Shown in pieces: positions 46,395 through 54,629 of a stretch of DNA of 64,000 nucleotides (positions are counted from its first letter, which is position 1; each line of letters opens with the position of its first letter). Source of the stretch: Streptomyces termitum. GTDB taxonomy: Bacteria; Actinomycetota; Actinomycetes; Streptomycetales; Streptomycetaceae. The stretch is taken from the NCBI RefSeq assembly GCF_014650175.1, contig NZ_BMUL01000013.1, forward strand, positions 124,001-188,000, given 5' to 3'. The position numbers and the translations under genes are program-made. Under the pieces are notes generated by a model that was not told the DNA's origin, did no database searches, and saw nothing but the letters and a program-made list of their open reading frames with translations.

Positions 46395-47605
46395 TTGCCC
46401 TCCCAGTGGGGGTTCTCCCAGATGACCGTCGCGCCCATGCCGAAGCCGACGCACATGGTGGTGAGGCCGTAACGGACCTGCGGCTGCTCCTCGAACTGGC
46501 GGGCCAGCTGCGTCATGAGGCGGACGCCGGAGGAGGCGAGCGGGTGGCCGTAGGCGATGGCGCCGCCGTACTGGTTGACGCGGGCGTCGTCGTCGGCGAT
46601 GCCGTAGTGCTCCAGGAAGGCGAGGACCTGGACCGCGAAGGCCTCGTTGATCTCGAAGAGGTCGATGTCCCCGATGGACAGGCCGGCCTTGGCGAGGGCC
46701 TTCTCGGTGGCGGGGATCGGGCCGTAGCCCATGACCTCGGGCTCGACGCCGGCGAAGGCGTACGAGACGAGGCGCATCTTGACCGGGAGGCCGTTCTCGC
46801 GGGCGAACTCCTCGGAGGCGATGATCGAGGCGGTGGCGCCGTCGTTGAGACCGGCCGCGTTGCCCGCGGTCACGTTGCCGTGGACGCGGAAGGGGGTCTT
46901 GAGGCCCTCCAGCGACTCCAGGGTGGTGCCGGGGCGCATCGGCTCGTCGGCGGTGACCAGGCCCCAGCCCGTCTCGCCGGTGGAGGCGTCGGTGCGGCGG
47001 ACCGAGACCGGCACCAGGTCCTGCTGGATCTTGCCGTCGGCGTACGCCTTGGCGGCCTTCTCCTGCGAGCGCACGGCGTACTCGTCGGCGCGCTTCTTGG
47101 TGATGCTCGGGTAGCGGTCGTGCAGGTTCTCGGCGGTCATGCCCATGAAGAGGGCGGACTCGTCGACCAGCTTCTCGCTGACGAAGCGCGGGTTCGGGTC
47201 GACGCCCTCGCCCATGGGGTGGCGGCCCATGTGCTCGACACCGCCGGCGATGACGGCGTCGTACGCGCCGAAGGCGATGGAGCCGGCGACCGAGGTGACG
47301 GCGGTGAGGGCACCGGCGCACATGCGGTCGATGGAGTAGCCGGGCACCGACTGCGGGAGCCCCGCGAGGATGCCGGCGGTACGGCCGAGGGTCAGGCCCT
47401 GGTCGCCGATCTGGGTGGTCGCGGCGATCGCGACCTCGTCGATCTTCGCCGGGTCGAGGGCCGGGTTGCGGCGCAGCAGCTCCCGGATGGCCTTCACGAC
47501 GAGGTCGTCGGCGCGGGTCTCGTGGTAGATGCCCTTCGGGCCCGCCTTGCCGAACGGGGTGCGGACGCCGTCGACGAAGACGACGTCCCTGACGGTACGA
47601 GGCAC
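46391..47605 (-). CDS. fadA: Acetyl-CoA C-acyltransferase (thiolase)
   Basis: The 404-residue thiolase has the nucleophilic cysteine in IDRMCAGALTAV, NEAFAVQ, the GGAIAYGHPLASSG histidine and the second cysteine in TTMCVGFGMGATV. It cleaves 3-ketoacyl-CoA in the last step of beta-oxidation. The GTG at 47605 has GGAGGAG just upstream; a longer frame reaches 47737 but has no start site. First gene of the two-gene operon, overlapping fadB by 4 nt. A symmetric element lies upstream at 47655. Confidence 0.93.
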   Translation of the reverse strand: MPRTVRDVVFVDGVRTPFGKAGPKGIYHETRADDLVVKAIRELLRRNPALDPAKIDEVAIAATTQIGDQGLTLGRTAGILAGLPQSVPGYSIDRMCAGALTAVTSVAGSIAFGAYDAVIAGGVEHMGRHPMGEGVDPNPRFVSEKLVDESALFMGMTAENLHDRYPSITKKRADEYAVRSQEKAAKAYADGKIQQDLVPVSVRRTDASTGETGWGLVTADEPMRPGTTLESLEGLKTPFRVHGNVTAGNAAGLNDGATASIIASEEFARENGLPVKMRLVSYAFAGVEPEVMGYGPIPATEKALAKAGLSIGDIDLFEINEAFAVQVLAFLEHYGIADDDARVNQYGGAIAYGHPLASSGVRLMTQLARQFEEQPQVRYGLTTMCVGFGMGATVIWENPHWEGK

Positions 47606-47654
47606 GATGGCTCTCCTCCAGGTGCGGGACGGCACTGCTGCGGCGCACACCACT

Positions 47655-47666
47655 AAGCGTGCGCTT
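47655..47666. promoter_or_regulatory. Palindromic element upstream of fadAB
   Basis: AAGCG and CGCTT flank a central TG about 50 bp before the thiolase start, and a second element resembling TTACCCACAAGTAG (minus strand) lies at about 47681-47695. Either could bind a TetR-type fatty-acid regulator. The binding protein is unknown. Confidence 0.35.
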
Positions 47667-47749
47667 GCTTCCCCCATGCTACTTGTGGGTAACCAAGCTG
47701 CCCACCCCCTGGCGTCCAAGCGGCGAAGGTCACACACCCCGGACGCGCG

Positions 47750-47784
47750 GGAGCCCCCCGCGCCACGGGGGCGCGGGGGGCTCC
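47750..47784 (-). terminator. RNase D terminator
   Basis: A 15-bp stem (GGAGCCCCCCGCGCC and complement) with a 5-nt loop lies 23 nt past the RNase D stop on the minus strand. Confidence 0.88.
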
Positions 47785-47806
47785 GAAAGCGGTGCGGGGC
47801 ACCGGC

Positions 47807-49090
47807 TCACGCCTTCGCGGCCAGGGCCTTCGCCAGGATCGGGCTCACCAGGGAGACCTGCCAGTGCCGGGCGCCGTGGGCGGTCAGGGCGGCGGCGACC
47901 GCGTCCGGGTCGGCCGGGGCCGGGGGCTCCCAGCAGATCCGGCGCACGGTGTCCGGGGTGATCAGGTTCTCCTGCGGCAGGTGCAGCTGCTCGGCGAGGG
48001 CCGAGACGGCGGTGCGGGCGGCCGCGAGGCGGGCGGCGGCGGCCGGGTCCTTGTCCGCCCAGGCGCGCGGCGGGGGAGGGCCGGCGACGGCCTGGCCGGG
48101 CTGCGGCAGCTCGTTCTCCGGCAGGGCGCGGGCCCGGTCCACGGCCGCCTGCCACTGTTCGAGCTGGCGGCGGCCCATCCGGTGGCCGAAACCGGGCAGG
48201 GCGGTGAGCGCGGCGACGTTCACCGGGACGGCGAGCGCCGCCTCGACGATCGCCGCGTCGCTCAGGACCTTGCCGGGGGAGACGTCGCGGCGCTGGGCGA
48301 CCCGGTCGCGGGCCGTCCACAGCTCCCGTACGACCGCCATCTGGCGGCGGCGGCGCACCTTGTGCATGCCGGAGGTGCGGCGCCAGGGGTCCTTGCGGGG
48401 CGGCGCGGGCGGGGCGGTGGCGATGGCCGCGAACTCCTCGTGGGCCCACTCCAGCTTGCCCTGCCGGTCCAGCTCCTTCTCCAGCTCGTCGCGCAGGTCG
48501 ACCAGGAGCTCGACGTCGAGGGCGGCGTAGCGCAGCCAGGGGTCGGGCAGCGGGCGGGTGGACCAGTCGACGGCCGAGTGCCCCTTCTCCAGGGCGTAGC
48601 CGAGGACGGACTCGACCATGGCGCCGAGGCCGACCCGGGGGAAGCCGGCGAGCCGGCCGGCCAGCTCGGTGTCGAAGAGGGAGGTGGGGCGCATGCCTAT
48701 GTCCCGCAGGCAGGGCAGGTCCTGGGTGGCGGCGTGCAGGATCCACTCGGTGCCGTCGAGGGCCTGCCCCAGACCGGAGAGGTCGGGGCAGCCCACCGGG
48801 TCGATGAGCGCGGTGCCCGCGCCCTCGCGGCGGAGCTGGACGAGGTAGGCGCGCTGCCCGTAGCGGTAGCCGGAGGCGCGTTCGGCGTCGACGGCGACGG
48901 GCCCGCGCCCGGCGGCGAAGGCGGCGGTCACCTGGGCGAGGGCGTGTTCGCTCGCGACGACCGGCGGGATTCCCTCCCGCGGCTCCAGCAACGGGATCGG
49001 AAGCCCATTCACAGGGACGTCGTCGTCCGGGGGGCCGCCCCCGGTGGTGCGCAGTGCGGTGTCAGCTGCGGTCTCTTGGGCGTCGGTCAC
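47807..49090 (-). CDS. rnd: Ribonuclease D family 3'-5' exonuclease with HRDC domain
   Basis: The 427-residue protein has the DEDDy exonuclease motifs: Exo I VAVDAERASG, Exo II ILHAATQDLPCL and Exo III with Y-x3-D in LRYAALDVELLVDL. An HRDC helical domain follows (TALPGFGHRMGRR region). The enzyme trims 3' ends of tRNA and other stable RNAs. The GTG at 49090 starts MTDAQE; a palindromic terminator separates it from whiI upstream. From memory this matches SCO6028. Confidence 0.9.
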   Translation of the reverse strand: MTDAQETAADTALRTTGGGPPDDDVPVNGLPIPLLEPREGIPPVVASEHALAQVTAAFAAGRGPVAVDAERASGYRYGQRAYLVQLRREGAGTALIDPVGCPDLSGLGQALDGTEWILHAATQDLPCLRDIGMRPTSLFDTELAGRLAGFPRVGLGAMVESVLGYALEKGHSAVDWSTRPLPDPWLRYAALDVELLVDLRDELEKELDRQGKLEWAHEEFAAIATAPPAPPRKDPWRRTSGMHKVRRRRQMAVVRELWTARDRVAQRRDVSPGKVLSDAAIVEAALAVPVNVAALTALPGFGHRMGRRQLEQWQAAVDRARALPENELPQPGQAVAGPPPPRAWADKDPAAAARLAAARTAVSALAEQLHLPQENLITPDTVRRICWEPPAPADPDAVAAALTAHGARHWQVSLVSPILAKALAAKA

Positions 49091-49116
49091 CTGTCAAGGG
49101 TATCCGCCGACGGCAA

Positions 49117-49150
49117 GCGCCCGCCGACGGAACGTTCCGTCGGCGGGCGC
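49117..49150 (-). terminator. whiI terminator
   Basis: A 34-nt perfect palindrome (17-nt arms, outer bases GCGCCCGCCGACGG) lies between whiI and RNase D. Confidence 0.85.
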
Positions 49151-49171
49151 CGCGTTTCGCGCGGGCCGGTC

Positions 49172-49837
49172 TCAGTGGATGATGCCGGTCCGCAGGGCGA
49201 CGGCCACCATGCCGGCCCGGTCGCCGGTGCCCAGCTTGCGGGCGATCCGGGCCAGGTGGCTCTTCACGGTGAGCGCCGAGAGCCCCATGGAGACGCCGAT
49301 GGCCTTGTTGGACTGGCCTTCCGCGACCAGCCGCAGGACCTCGACCTCGCGGCCGGAGAGCTCGCGGTAGCCGCCCGGGTGGCTCGGGGCGCCCGGGGGG
49401 CGGCGGTGGCCGAGCCGGGCGGCCGCGGCGCCGATGGGGGCGGCGCCGGGACGCGTCGGATGGCCGATATTGGTCCGCGTGCCGGTGACGACGTAGCCCT
49501 TCACGCCGCCGGCGAGCGCGTTGCGCACCGCGCCGATGTCGTCGGCGGCCGAGAGGGCGAGGCCGTTGGGCCAGCCCGCGGCGCGGGTCTCGGACAGCAG
49601 GGTCAGACCACTGCCGTCGGGGAGGTGGACGTCGGCCACGCAGATGTCGCGCGGGTTGCCGACGCGGGGGCGGGCCTCCGCGATGGACGACGCCTCGATC
49701 ACGTCCCGTACGCCCAGTGCCCACAGGTGGCGGGTGACGGTGGAGCGGACGCGCGGGTCGGCCACGACGACCATGGCCGTCGGCTTGTTCGGGCGGTAGG
49801 CGACCAGGCTGGCGGGCTGCTCGAGCAGAACGGACAC
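49172..49837 (-). CDS. whiI: Sporulation response regulator WhiI
   Basis: The 221-residue protein has a receiver-like domain and a LuxR/NarL helix-turn-helix (LSGREVEVLRLVAEGQSNKAIGVSMGLSALTVKSHLARIARKL, given here as its start LSGREVEVLRL and recognition TVKSHLARI). It matches WhiI (SCO6029) as I remember it. WhiI is an atypical regulator required for sporulation septation and late spore genes, working with BldM. The acidic pocket is incomplete (VVVADPRV instead of a D-D pair), consistent with phosphorylation-independent action. The GTG at 49837 follows AGGAGG. A sigma-WhiG-like promoter lies upstream. Confidence 0.92.
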   Translation of the reverse strand: MSVLLEQPASLVAYRPNKPTAMVVVADPRVRSTVTRHLWALGVRDVIEASSIAEARPRVGNPRDICVADVHLPDGSGLTLLSETRAAGWPNGLALSAADDIGAVRNALAGGVKGYVVTGTRTNIGHPTRPGAAPIGAAAARLGHRRPPGAPSHPGGYRELSGREVEVLRLVAEGQSNKAIGVSMGLSALTVKSHLARIARKLGTGDRAGMVAVALRTGIIH

Positions 49838-49929
49838 TCGGCCTCCTGATGAAGGGGGAAGGAGCGGGACGGGAGCCGACTCGGGGAGAAGCCGGGGGTG
49901 AACCCCTGCTGCCGAAGGGGTCACCGAAT

Positions 49930-49957
49930 GTTTCGGCAGCGAGGCCGCCCGCCTTTA
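49930..49957 (-). promoter_or_regulatory. Sigma-WhiG-type promoter of whiI
   Basis: On the minus strand TAAA (49957-49954) is followed after 16 nt by GCCGAAAC (49937-49930), close to the WhiG consensus TAAA-N15/16-GCCGATAA. The start of transcription would be about 85 nt before the whiI GTG. whiI is an established WhiG-dependent gene. Confidence 0.65.
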
Positions 49958-50177
49958 GGGAAAGATCACGATTTAGTGAGTAACAATTCGGGCAATTCAG
50001 ACATGTGATCGATCATCCTACGAGCGGCCCCCGCCTCCTCACCCGCACGGGGGACCCCACTGGATCCCCCGTGCGAACACTTCCGGCCCCCTCGGGCGGC
50101 CCCCGGCCCGGGCCGCCGCGAAGGTCCTCGCCCGGACCCGGGCGGGCGGTCGCCCGCACCGCGCCCCGGGCCGCCGC

Positions 50178-50879
50178 TCAGGCCCCCTGCGGGCCGCGTC
50201 GCTGGGGCAGCGAGACGACCCCCGCGCCCGACACCGTCCCCGCCCCCGGGCCTGGCGGGTCCGCCGGGGCCGGCGGCAGCCCCGCGATCTGGCACAGCAG
50301 GTCCGACCAGGCCGCCAGGTGCGCCGCCGTGTCCGGCACCCCGCCCAGCCCCTCCCGGGGCGTCCAGGACGCCCGGATCTCGATCTGGGTGGCCGGCCGC
50401 CGCTCCGCGAGCCCCCCGAAGTAGTGCGAGCCCGCCATCGTCACCGTCCCGCCCGCCTCCCCGTAGGCCAGTCCGCGCGCCTCCAGCGCCCCGGTCAGCC
50501 ACGACCAGCACACCTCCGGCAGCAGCGGGTCCGCCGCCATCTCCGGCTCCAGCTCCGCCCGTACCAGCGTGACCAGGCGGAACGTTCCCTTCCATGCCTC
50601 GTGGCCCGCCGGGTCGTGCAGCAGCACGAGCCGCCCGTCCGCGAGGTCCTCCTCGCCGTCGACGACCGCCGCCTCCACCGCGTACGCGTACGGCGCGAGC
50701 CGCTGCGGCGGACGGGTCGGCTCGACCTCCATCTCGGGCCGCAACCGCGCCGTCCGCAGGGCGTCCACCGCCCGCCGGAACGCCGGCGGCACCGGGGTCC
50801 CCGCCGTACTCTCCGCCTTGTCGCCCGTCCCTCGAATGCCGTCGGAATGATCGGAAAAATGTCCCTGAGCCGCAGCCAT
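50178..50879 (-). CDS. DUF3000 family protein
   Basis: The 233-residue protein is a conserved actinobacterial protein of unknown function, recognised by PPAFRRAVDALRTARLRPE, LAPYAYAVEAAV, GRLVLLHDPAGHEAWKGTFRLVTLVRAELEPEMA and YFGGLAERRPATQIEIRASWTP. It lies beside and divergent from hemE, as in S. coelicolor (SCO6030 from memory). There is no signal peptide or membrane segment. The ATG at 50879 lacks a clear ribosome-binding site, so the mRNA may be leaderless or the start may be internal. Confidence 0.8.
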   Translation of the reverse strand: MAAAQGHFSDHSDGIRGTGDKAESTAGTPVPPAFRRAVDALRTARLRPEMEVEPTRPPQRLAPYAYAVEAAVVDGEEDLADGRLVLLHDPAGHEAWKGTFRLVTLVRAELEPEMAADPLLPEVCWSWLTGALEARGLAYGEAGGTVTMAGSHYFGGLAERRPATQIEIRASWTPREGLGGVPDTAAHLAAWSDLLCQIAGLPPAPADPPGPGAGTVSGAGVVSLPQRRGPQGA

Positions 50880-50969
50880 GCGGGGAAGAGTAGGCGGAAC
50901 GGAGCCGCCATGCGGGGAGGGACACCCGCCCGGCACGAGCGGCTTCCGGCCACATGCGAAGATTTGGGC

Positions 50970-52046
50970 GTGAGTGCCATGGACAGCCCGACGGGCCAGC
51001 AGACGAAGCAGCAGCCGCGGACGTACGACTCCGCGTTCCTCAAGGCGTGCCGGCGCGAGCCCGTGCCCCACACCCCGGTCTGGTTCATGCGGCAGGCGGG
51101 CCGGTCCCTCCCCGAGTACCTGAAGGTCCGCGAGGGCATCCCCATGCTGGAGTCCTGCATGCGGCCCGAGCTGGTCAAGGAGATCACCCTCCAGCCCGTC
51201 CGCCGGCACGGGGTCGACGCCGCCATCTACTTCAGCGACATCGTCGTCCCGCTCAAGGCCATCGGCCTCGACCTCGACATCAAGCCCGGCGTCGGCCCCG
51301 TCGTCGCGGACCCGATCCGCACCCGCGCCGACCTCGACCGGCTCCGCGACCTCACCCCCGACGACGTCCACTACGTCACCGAGGCCATCGGGATGCTCAC
51401 CGAGGAGCTCGGCGACACCCCGCTCATCGGCTTCGCCGGCGCGCCCTTCACCCTCGCGAGCTACCTCGTCGAGGGCGGCCCGTCCCGCAACCACGAGCAC
51501 ACCAAGGCGCTCATGTACGGCGACCCGCAGCTCTGGGCCGACCTCCTCGACCGCCTCGCCGGGATCACCTCCGCCTTCCTCAAGGTGCAGATCGAGGCCG
51601 GCGCCTCCGCGGTCCAGCTCTTCGACTCCTGGGTCGGCGCCCTCGCCCCCGCCGACTACCGCCGCTCGATCCTCCCGGCCTCCGCCAAGGTCTTCGACGC
51701 GGTCGCCGGCTACGGCGTCCCCCGCATCCACTTCGGCGTCGGCACCGGCGAACTCCTCGGCCTCATGGGCGAGGCGGGCGCCGACGTCGTCGGCGTCGAC
51801 TGGCGCGTCCCGCTCGACGAGGCCGCCCGCCGCGTCGGCCCCGGCAAGGCCCTCCAGGGCAACCTCGACCCCGCCGTCCTCTTCGCCTCCACCGAGGTCG
51901 TCGAGGCCAAGGCCGACGAGGTCCTGGCCGCCGCGAAGGGCCTGGAGGGGCACGTCTTCAACCTCGGCCACGGCGTCATGCCGTCCATGGACCCCGACGC
52001 CCTCACCCGCCTCGTCGCCCACGTCCACGAGCGCACCGCCGTCTGA
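50970..52046 (+). CDS. hemE: Uroporphyrinogen decarboxylase
   Basis: The 358-residue enzyme removes four carboxyl groups from uroporphyrinogen III to give coproporphyrinogen III. It has PVWFMRQAGRSLPEY (the HemE signature arginine loop), YFSDIVVPL, GFAGAPFTLASYLVEGG and HVFNLGHGVMP. It is the first of three haem genes in the window, with hemY and chdC 2.5 and 4 kb downstream. The GTG at 50970 gives MSAMDSPTG; an ATG three codons later is equally possible. Confidence 0.95.
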   Translation: MSAMDSPTGQQTKQQPRTYDSAFLKACRREPVPHTPVWFMRQAGRSLPEYLKVREGIPMLESCMRPELVKEITLQPVRRHGVDAAIYFSDIVVPLKAIGLDLDIKPGVGPVVADPIRTRADLDRLRDLTPDDVHYVTEAIGMLTEELGDTPLIGFAGAPFTLASYLVEGGPSRNHEHTKALMYGDPQLWADLLDRLAGITSAFLKVQIEAGASAVQLFDSWVGALAPADYRRSILPASAKVFDAVAGYGVPRIHFGVGTGELLGLMGEAGADVVGVDWRVPLDEAARRVGPGKALQGNLDPAVLFASTEVVEAKADEVLAAAKGLEGHVFNLGHGVMPSMDPDALTRLVAHVHERTAV

Positions 52047-52064
52047 CCGGCCCCGGGCGGCGGC

Positions 52065-53438
52065 TCAGCCCGCCGCCCGGACCGCCGCCACCGCCTTCCG
52101 GGCCGCGATCAGGACCGGGTCCCACACCGGCGAGAACGGCGGCGCGTACCCCAGGTCCAGGCCCGTCATCCCCTCCACCGTCATCCGGGCCGTCAGCGCC
52201 ACCGCCGCCACATCCACCCGCTTCGCCGCGCCCTCCCGGCCCACGATCTGCACGCCCAGCAGCCGCCCGGTGCGCCGCTCGGCCAGCATCTTCACCGTCA
52301 TCGCCGCCGCCCCCGGGTAGTAGCCCGCCCGGCTCGTCGACTCCACGGTCACCGCCACGTACTGGAGCCCCGCCTCCCGGGCGTCCTTCTCCCGCAGCCC
52401 GGTCCGGGCGATCTCCAGGTCGCAGACCTTCGACACCGCCGTCCCCACCACCCCGGGGAAGGTCGCGTAGTCGCCGCCCACGTTCGACCCGATGACCTGC
52501 CCCTGCTTGTTGGCGTGCGTCCCCAGCGGCACGTGCCGCTCCCGGCCCGACACCAGGTCGAGGACCTCCACGCAGTCCCCGCCCGCCCACACGTTCCGCT
52601 GCCCCCGCACCCGCATCGACGGGTCGGTCAGCAGCCCGCCGTGCGCGCCCAGCGGCAGCCCCGCCGCCCGCGCCAGCGAGGTCTCCGGCACCACGCCCGT
52701 GCCCAGCACCACCACGTCCGCCGGATACTCCGCGTCCTTCGTCGCCACCGCCCGGACCCGGCCGTCGGCCCTGGTGAGGACCTCCGTCACCGGGGACGCG
52801 CCGACCGTGCGGATGCCGAGCCCGTCCATCGCCGCGTGCACCAGCCGGCCCATGTCCGGGTCGAGCGTCGCCATCGGCTGCCCGCCCCGGTTCAGCACCG
52901 TCACCTCGTAGCCCCGGTTCAGCAGCGCCTCGGCCATCTCGACGCCGATGTACCCGGCGCCGACCACCACCGCCCGCCGCCCCGGCGCCCCGGCCAGCGA
53001 GTCCAGCAGCGCCTCCCCGTCCTCCAGGGTCTGCACCCCGTGCACCCCGGCCGCGCCGATCCCCGGCACGTCCGGCCGGCGCGGCCGCGCCCCGGTGGCG
53101 ATCACCAGCTTGTCGAAACCGGTCCAGGACTCGGTGCCCAGCGCCAGGTCCCTGGCGCGTACCCGCTGCCCCGCCAGGTCGATCTCCGTCACCTCGGTCC
53201 GGGTCAGCAGGTCGATGCCGCGCGCCCGGTGCTCCTCGGGGGAGCGGGCGATCAGCTCGTCCCGGCCCGCCACGTCCCCGCCCACCCAGTACGGGATCCC
53301 GCACGCCGAGTAGGACGAGAAGCGGCCCCGTTCGAAGGCCGTGATCTCCAGTTCCCCGGGCCCGCGCAGCCGGCGCGCCTGGGACGCGGCGGACATCCCC
53401 GCCGCGTCGCCCCCGATGACCACCAGTCGTTCGCTCAT
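52065..53438 (-). CDS. FAD-dependent pyridine nucleotide-disulfide oxidoreductase, CoA-disulfide-reductase/NADH-oxidase type
   Basis: The 457-residue flavoprotein has an FAD motif at the N-terminus (LVVIGGDAAGMSAA), the single redox cysteine in SYSACGIPYWVGG, an NAD(P) motif (AVVVGAGYIGVEMAE) and the FAD ribityl motif NVWAGGDCVEV. A single active-site cysteine in S-x-C-G-I-P-Y is typical of CoA-disulfide reductases and water-forming NADH oxidases. These keep low-molecular-weight thiols reduced. It is convergent with hemE, with 18 nt between the stops. The substrate is not certain. Confidence 0.85.
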   Translation of the reverse strand: MSERLVVIGGDAAGMSAASQARRLRGPGELEITAFERGRFSSYSACGIPYWVGGDVAGRDELIARSPEEHRARGIDLLTRTEVTEIDLAGQRVRARDLALGTESWTGFDKLVIATGARPRRPDVPGIGAAGVHGVQTLEDGEALLDSLAGAPGRRAVVVGAGYIGVEMAEALLNRGYEVTVLNRGGQPMATLDPDMGRLVHAAMDGLGIRTVGASPVTEVLTRADGRVRAVATKDAEYPADVVVLGTGVVPETSLARAAGLPLGAHGGLLTDPSMRVRGQRNVWAGGDCVEVLDLVSGRERHVPLGTHANKQGQVIGSNVGGDYATFPGVVGTAVSKVCDLEIARTGLREKDAREAGLQYVAVTVESTSRAGYYPGAAAMTVKMLAERRTGRLLGVQIVGREGAAKRVDVAAVALTARMTVEGMTGLDLGYAPPFSPVWDPVLIAARKAVAAVRAAG

Positions 53439-53447
53439 GCGCCCACG

Positions 53448-54494
53448 CTACGGGGCCGGGGCCTCCCCGTCCGGACCGGCGCCCGGCTCCCCGGCGGGCA
53501 GCGGCTGCCCCGCCGCGCCCACCGGCGCCGCGGGACCCGGCACGCGCGCGGGCGCGGGGACAGGCGCGGACACGGCCGTACGGGGGCGGCGCCGGGGCCG
53601 TACGAACCGCCACCACACCCCGTACGCCGCCAGGGCCACCACCAGCCACGGCGCGAGCGCCGCGAGGACCACCAGGACCCACGCCACCGAGGACACCAGC
53701 GCGCCCCAGCCGCCGCCCAGCGCGTCCAGGAAACCGGGCCGGTCCGGCTCCTCCGTCCGCTCGTCCGGGACCGTCACCCGCTCCTTCTCCCGCAGGTTCA
53801 CCGTGATCGTCGCCAGCGAGGTCCGGTCCTTCAGGGACGCCTGCCGGGCCAGCAGCGCCTCCAGGTCGGCCTGCCGCCGGCTCAGCTCCGACTCCAGCGC
53901 GACCACGTCCTCCAGCCGCTCCGCCCGCTCCATCAGCGCCCGCACCCGCGCCACGCTCGCCCGCTGGGTCGCGATCCGGCTCTGCGCGTCCACCACCTGG
54001 TCGGTGACGTCCTGCGCGGCCGCCTCCCGGCTCAGCAGCGTGCCCGCCCCGGCCAGCCGGTCGAGCAGGGCGTCGTACCGGTCCTGCGGCACCCGAAGCA
54101 CCAGGGTCGAGACGGGGGGCCGGCCGTCCGGGCGCGCGGTGTTCTCCGACTCCACCCGGCCGCCCGCCGCCAGCACCTCCCGGCGGACGTCCCCGGCGGT
54201 CCGCGCCACCTCCTTCACCTCCAGCGACAGCGAGGCGGTGCGGACCAGCTGCCGCGCCGCCTCGGGCGCCGCCGCGCCGTTCTTCGCGGGGGCGGCGGAG
54301 GACCCGGAGGAACCGGCCGCGTCGGAACCGGCCCCGCCGGTCGCCACCGCCGCCTTCCCGCTCGCCCCCCGGTCCCCGTCCGCCCCGCACCCCGCCACCG
54401 TCAGCGCCAGCGCGCCCGCGAGGAGCAGCGCCGCCCCCGCCCGGCCCGCTCCCGCCGCTCTTCCGCGCCCGCCCGTACCCGTCGTCGTCCGCAC
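53448..54494 (-). CDS. DUF4349 lipoprotein
   Basis: The 348-residue protein has a signal peptide with lipobox TVAGC, a Gly/Ala/Ser-rich linker and a DUF4349 domain (RQLVRTASLSLEVKEVARTAGDVRREVLAAGGRVESE, in part RTASLSLEVKEV). It also has a coiled coil around VRALMERAERLEDVVALESELSRRQADLEAL. Near the C-terminus is a membrane helix (AWVLVVLAALAPWLVVALAAYGVWW) followed by a basic, Pro-rich tail. The function is unknown. The GTG at 54494 is at the expected signal-peptide start. Confidence 0.8.
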   Translation of the reverse strand: MRTTTGTGGRGRAAGAGRAGAALLLAGALALTVAGCGADGDRGASGKAAVATGGAGSDAAGSSGSSAAPAKNGAAAPEAARQLVRTASLSLEVKEVARTAGDVRREVLAAGGRVESENTARPDGRPPVSTLVLRVPQDRYDALLDRLAGAGTLLSREAAAQDVTDQVVDAQSRIATQRASVARVRALMERAERLEDVVALESELSRRQADLEALLARQASLKDRTSLATITVNLREKERVTVPDERTEEPDRPGFLDALGGGWGALVSSVAWVLVVLAALAPWLVVALAAYGVWWRFVRPRRRPRTAVSAPVPAPARVPGPAAPVGAAGQPLPAGEPGAGPDGEAPAP

Positions 54495-54629
54495 CGTGCC
54501 CCCAAGGCCGTAGGAATACTGCCTCTAGGACGTGGCGGGGAGCCGTACCGGTTTGCCTCCGCCGGTAGCGATGCGATCACGGTCCGGCCTCGGAACGGGA
54601 CCGCGCGGGCGATTTGAGAGAGTGGTCCC

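Noticed and set aside
44253..46472. Long plus-strand frame opposite fadB
   Set aside because: Antisense shadow of a clear FadB-type protein; sequence is Asp/Leu/Val/Gly-rich without family motifs.
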